Shown in pieces: positions 16,692 to 19,180 of a DNA stretch of 19,180 bases. A program made the translations under genes and the position numbers. The stretch lies in NCBI GenBank assembly GCA_964539785.1, contig CAZIJQ010000052.1, positions 1 to 19,180 on the forward strand, given 5' to 3'. Under the pieces are notes generated by a model. The model saw only the letters and a list, made by a program, of their open reading frames with translations. It was not told the origin of the DNA and made no database searches. The first letter of the stretch is position 1. The number at the start of each line of letters is the position of its first letter. The stretch comes from JABMPO01 sp964539785 (GTDB taxonomy: Bacteria; Fidelibacterota; Marinisomatia; Marinisomatales; TCS56).

Positions 16692-18188
16692 ATGAATTTT
16701 CCCCGATATACGCCTTTCCCAAGCGAATGGATCAGCTTTGCGATTTTCTTTGCTCTGATCCTCGGTTTCATTGTTATTAGTGAATTGGTAAAGAAATATT
16801 TTGACTGGCCGGTTGAACGATCACGAAAACTGGTACACGTAATTGTAGGTATTATGATTTCGATAAGTCCGTTTTTGTTTACTACTGCTTTGCAACCGGT
16901 GGTTCTGGCAATTATTTTTATTGTGATAAATACTTTAGCTTTGAAATCTGAAAAATTTCAGGCAATGCATGCCACCGAGCGTAAAACATTCGGTACCATA
17001 TATTTCCCATGGGCTTTTCTGATTCTGGCGCTATTCTGGTGGGAACGACCGGTTACATTGATTACCGGCACATTATTAATGACATTTGCTGATACACTGG
17101 CCGCAATCATTGGCAATACAGTGAAAAACCCCAGAGTTTATCGATTATGGTCAGATCAGAAAACCTTAGAAGGCAGCGCAGCAATGTTCATAGCTTCCTA
17201 TATCATAGTGCTGCTAACTACCCTGCTACTGCGCGACTATATGTTTGTTTATATCCCAACGAGTCAAATTATTGGTCTGGCTGGTTTCATAGCATTGATA
17301 GCTACAATTGCCGAATCAAACAGTAAAGCCGGGTCGGACAATTTCTCTGTACCAGTTATTAGTGCTGTAGCTATGGATATTTATCTAGCAAATTTTGCCA
17401 GTGATAGTCTTTTAGTATTGATCGGCTGGACTTTGTTATCGTGCATATTATTCATTGCTGCAATCAAATTCAGATCTTTAACCGGTAGCGGCGGAGCTGG
17501 AGCATTTCTGATTGGAATATTAATATTTGGCGCCGGAGGATTGAAATGGATATTGCCCCTATTACTATTTTTTACGTTATCATCGCTGCTATCCCGGATA
17601 GGGGGGAAAAATAAATTCAACAATCTGATTAATTATCAAAAGAGCTCCCGGCGGGATTTGCTGCAGGTTCTGGCAAACGCTAGTATCGCTGTTATTATTG
17701 CAGTCATTAATTTTTATTATCCTTCAAACTGGCTATACTTGGTGTACCTCAGTGCCATTGCAGCCGCCACAGCCGATACCTGGGCAACCGAGCTTGGTTA
17801 TTTCAGCAAACGAAATCCACGCCACATTATAACCCTGAAAAGAGTACCAAAAGGAACCTCAGGAGGAATATCCCTGATCGGTACTATGGGAACAATATTG
17901 GGAGCGTTGGTAATCGGCTTATCCGGATTATTTTTTGGACTTACACTATCTCATTCAATTCTGATTGGATTTGCCGGAATATTTGGAAGTCTGGTCGACT
18001 CGTTGCTGGGTGGAACGGTCCAGGCCAAATTTCGTTGCCCCAAATGCAAAGCTATGACCGAACATCGAATCCATTGTGATGGTACTACAAAACATTTTGC
18101 TGGATTTCACTTGATCGACAACGATGGAGTTAATTTCATTTGCACCCTCAGTGGTGCCGTGATTATACTAATTATAATAGGATTATGA
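16692..18188 (+). CDS. Fusion of phytol/dolichol-kinase-like domain and DUF92 (VTE6/TMEM19-like) domain
   Basis: The protein is 498 residues from the ATG at 16692, all membrane-embedded. The N-terminal half resembles the phytol kinase/dolichol kinase (VTE5/SEC59) family: RSRKLVH (43-49), FADTLAAIIGN (132-142) and KTLEGS (157-162). The C-terminal half (from about residue 255) is DUF92: TADTWATELG (360-369), GTSGG (388-392) and GSLVDSLLGG (432-441), ending with a Cys/His cluster CPKC (449-452) and C462 that could bind a metal. In plants and cyanobacteria VTE5 phosphorylates phytol and VTE6, a DUF92 protein, phosphorylates phytyl phosphate. One polypeptide here could therefore turn an isoprenoid alcohol into its diphosphate, but the substrate is unknown. 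The frame stays open to a TTG at 16632, which would add 20 hydrophobic residues; neither start has a visible ribosome binding site. Confidence 0.85.
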   Translation: MNFPRYTPFPSEWISFAIFFALILGFIVISELVKKYFDWPVERSRKLVHVIVGIMISISPFLFTTALQPVVLAIIFIVINTLALKSEKFQAMHATERKTFGTIYFPWAFLILALFWWERPVTLITGTLLMTFADTLAAIIGNTVKNPRVYRLWSDQKTLEGSAAMFIASYIIVLLTTLLLRDYMFVYIPTSQIIGLAGFIALIATIAESNSKAGSDNFSVPVISAVAMDIYLANFASDSLLVLIGWTLLSCILFIAAIKFRSLTGSGGAGAFLIGILIFGAGGLKWILPLLLFFTLSSLLSRIGGKNKFNNLINYQKSSRRDLLQVLANASIAVIIAVINFYYPSNWLYLVYLSAIAAATADTWATELGYFSKRNPRHIITLKRVPKGTSGGISLIGTMGTILGALVIGLSGLFFGLTLSHSILIGFAGIFGSLVDSLLGGTVQAKFRCPKCKAMTEHRIHCDGTTKHFAGFHLIDNDGVNFICTLSGAVIILIIIGL

Positions 18189-18215
18189 AATTTATACTGA
18201 ATTCAATTATTTATT

Positions 18216-18719
18216 CTATTTGTCGTTCTTCTTTAACAAAAATTTGATTTTAGCAATTTTTTTTCCCGGTGGAAAATCTGATAAGTCATGATTGACAATT
18301 TTTATCCGCTTGCTGCCAAGAATACCGCCAGTGATATAGCCGGTTATTGCGGTCACGGATCCGGTTCCCAGAGATGTTTTAATCCCGCGCTGCATTTTTT
18401 GTGCCTGATCGCCTTCTCCACCAGTACCTGATAAAATCCCTACTAGTATACCCCCGATGCCAAATGTTTGGGCATAAGACCAGGCCCGGCGTTTGTTAAA
18501 GGGCGCCTTAACTTTGCGATACTGTTTAATATGAATGATATCGGAAATGTTAACCGGATAAAATGAATCATCGATCACCATAAATAATGTAGCGCCCACA
18601 TACCAGCAGCGCTCGATATTTATACGCGCGGTACCATCTTTCATGGTAACATCCCAGCGCTCCGCCGATAATTCCGCTGCGGTCAGTACCAGAAACAATA
18701 ATAGCAGGTTTGATTTCAT
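18216..18719 (-). CDS. Small exported protein with glycine-rich hydrophobic region, unknown function
   Basis: The 167-residue product starts with a clear signal peptide (hydrophobic core LLLLFLVLTAAEL, likely cleaved after LSA). A short beta-rich part follows (ERWDVTMKDGTARINIERCWY), reminiscent of small domains that bear a surface-exposed loop. Next comes a glycine-rich hydrophobic pair, FGIGGILVGILSGTGG and GTGSVTAITGYITGGILG, separated by a short charged segment. Glycine spacing like this occurs in glycine-zipper proteins that insert in or pack against membranes. The C-terminus is basic. I recognise no family. It is convergent with the polyprenol kinase fusion, 27 bp away, without a clear hairpin in between. 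Confidence 0.7.
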   Translation of the reverse strand: MKSNLLLLFLVLTAAELSAERWDVTMKDGTARINIERCWYVGATLFMVIDDSFYPVNISDIIHIKQYRKVKAPFNKRRAWSYAQTFGIGGILVGILSGTGGEGDQAQKMQRGIKTSLGTGSVTAITGYITGGILGSKRIKIVNHDLSDFPPGKKIAKIKFLLKKNDK

Positions 18720-19018
18720 CGAATTATAGATTCAACTTTCACCGGAAATCTACGGAATTTACGGTAATACATTTAAAGTTTATTATCCCAGCCAGCTTTA
18801 CACCAAGTTAATGGATCCGATTACATTCTCAGCATCCACAATGAAATTGACTGCCAAATTATTTTAAGCGTTATGATTACCTAAAATGGTGCTCCATTTT
18901 CGCAATCAATCCCCCTTACGGACTGCTGTTGACACTTTGTACGCTAATTGCATGCAGATCAGCCTAAATAATAATCGACTGAATTTAGGGGTGGTACCAA
19001 TGGTTACATTTTATAATT
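18720..19018. other. Gene-free stretch between two minus-strand genes
   Basis: This AT-rich region of 299 bp is open to no convincing gene. It should hold the promoter of the small exported protein and the 3' untranslated part of the next gene. The only clear structure is the 7-bp hairpin annotated separately. A 45-codon frame starting at 18886 has no ribosome binding site and runs into the opposite gene. Confidence 0.5.
18883..18900. other. Short perfect hairpin, possible weak terminator
   Basis: AAAATGG, loop TGCT, CCATTTT: a perfect 7-bp stem with a four-base loop, about 120 bp past the stop of the minus-strand gene at the right edge. It is AT-rich and no long T-run follows on either strand beyond the stem itself, so its role as terminator is uncertain. 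Confidence 0.3.
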
Positions 19019-19180
19019 CTATTTAAAATTTTTAGCCAATAAGTACTTATCGGTACAAAACAGGGCTGTTCCCAGCAGACCAAACGCGATCAGTTGGATG
19101 CTTATAGATGTCGATACCAATGCAATGTCTACTAATCCAGCACTTATCATAATATATTTCAGTCCATAATAAACAATATG
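19019..19180 (-). CDS. C-terminal end of a membrane protein (5' end outside the window)
   Basis: On the minus strand the frame is open from the right edge to a TAG at 19019-19021, giving 53 residues. They include two hydrophobic stretches, YIMISAGLVDIALVSTSIS and IQLIAFGLLGTALF, and a basic end (KYLLAKNFK). This is the usual look of the last helices of an integral membrane protein such as a transporter. The fragment is too short to name a family. Confidence 0.5.
   Translation of the reverse strand, partial: HIVYYGLKYIMISAGLVDIALVSTSISIQLIAFGLLGTALFCTDKYLLAKNFK

Noticed and set aside
18886..19023. Plus-strand frame of about 45 codons in the gene-free stretch
   Set aside because: It has no ribosome binding site, begins inside a hairpin, and its end overlaps the 3' end of the opposite-strand partial gene.

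Overview
The window is about 19.2 kb of AT-rich bacterial chromosome and looks like ordinary coding DNA. I see no transposase, integrase, phage gene, CRISPR array, tRNA or rRNA. The lineage is most likely a Gram-negative member of the FCB group, such as Marinimicrobia or a related candidate phylum. The reasons are long secreted multidomain proteins ending in dockerin-like calcium-loop pairs, an M36-type peptidase with that ending, a CpoB/YbgF-like TPR protein, and a fused polyprenol kinase/DUF92 protein. This placement is inference from architecture and style; there is no marker gene.

Layout. Bases 2-361 are the end of an unrecognised ORF. Bases 436-3342 encode a large membrane protein with a C-terminal spermidine-synthase-like methyltransferase fold. 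Its 3' end overlaps by 30 bp the convergent, minus-strand 552-aa polytopic membrane protein (3313-4971). That gene lies 19 bp downstream of a 240-aa membrane protein (4991-5713) and probably shares its transcript. Divergent from these, 5807-10555 encodes a 1582-aa secreted protein: a hydrolase-like N-terminal domain, FN3, jelly-roll, PKD, CapA-type metallophosphatase, jelly-roll, PKD and dockerin.

Next is a signalling pair, an HPt protein (10694-10996) and a receiver-GGDEF gene (11043-11936). The receiver is interrupted by an in-frame TAA at 11325-11327, while the reading frame and all catalytic motifs continue after it. A two-way rho-independent terminator (11953-11988) separates this pair from a minus-strand block: a secreted M36-like metallopeptidase with a dockerin (13726-16509) and, downstream, a TPR protein (12007-13578). 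On the plus strand, 16692-18188 encodes a fusion of a phytol/dolichol-kinase-like domain with a DUF92 (VTE6/TMEM19-like) domain. A small exported protein (18216-18719, minus), a 299-bp gene-free stretch and the C-terminal end of another minus-strand membrane protein (19019-19180) complete the window.

How the parts fit. Two themes can be supported: cell-surface or secreted proteins with calcium-binding dockerin ends (CapA-like protein and M36 peptidase), and c-di-GMP/phosphorelay signalling by the HPt and receiver-GGDEF genes. The polyprenol kinase fusion suggests salvage of isoprenoid alcohols. No single pathway unites the window. The observations most worth following are the in-frame stop in the diguanylate cyclase, the hydrolase-CapA-dockerin architecture, and the two-kinase-like fusion.
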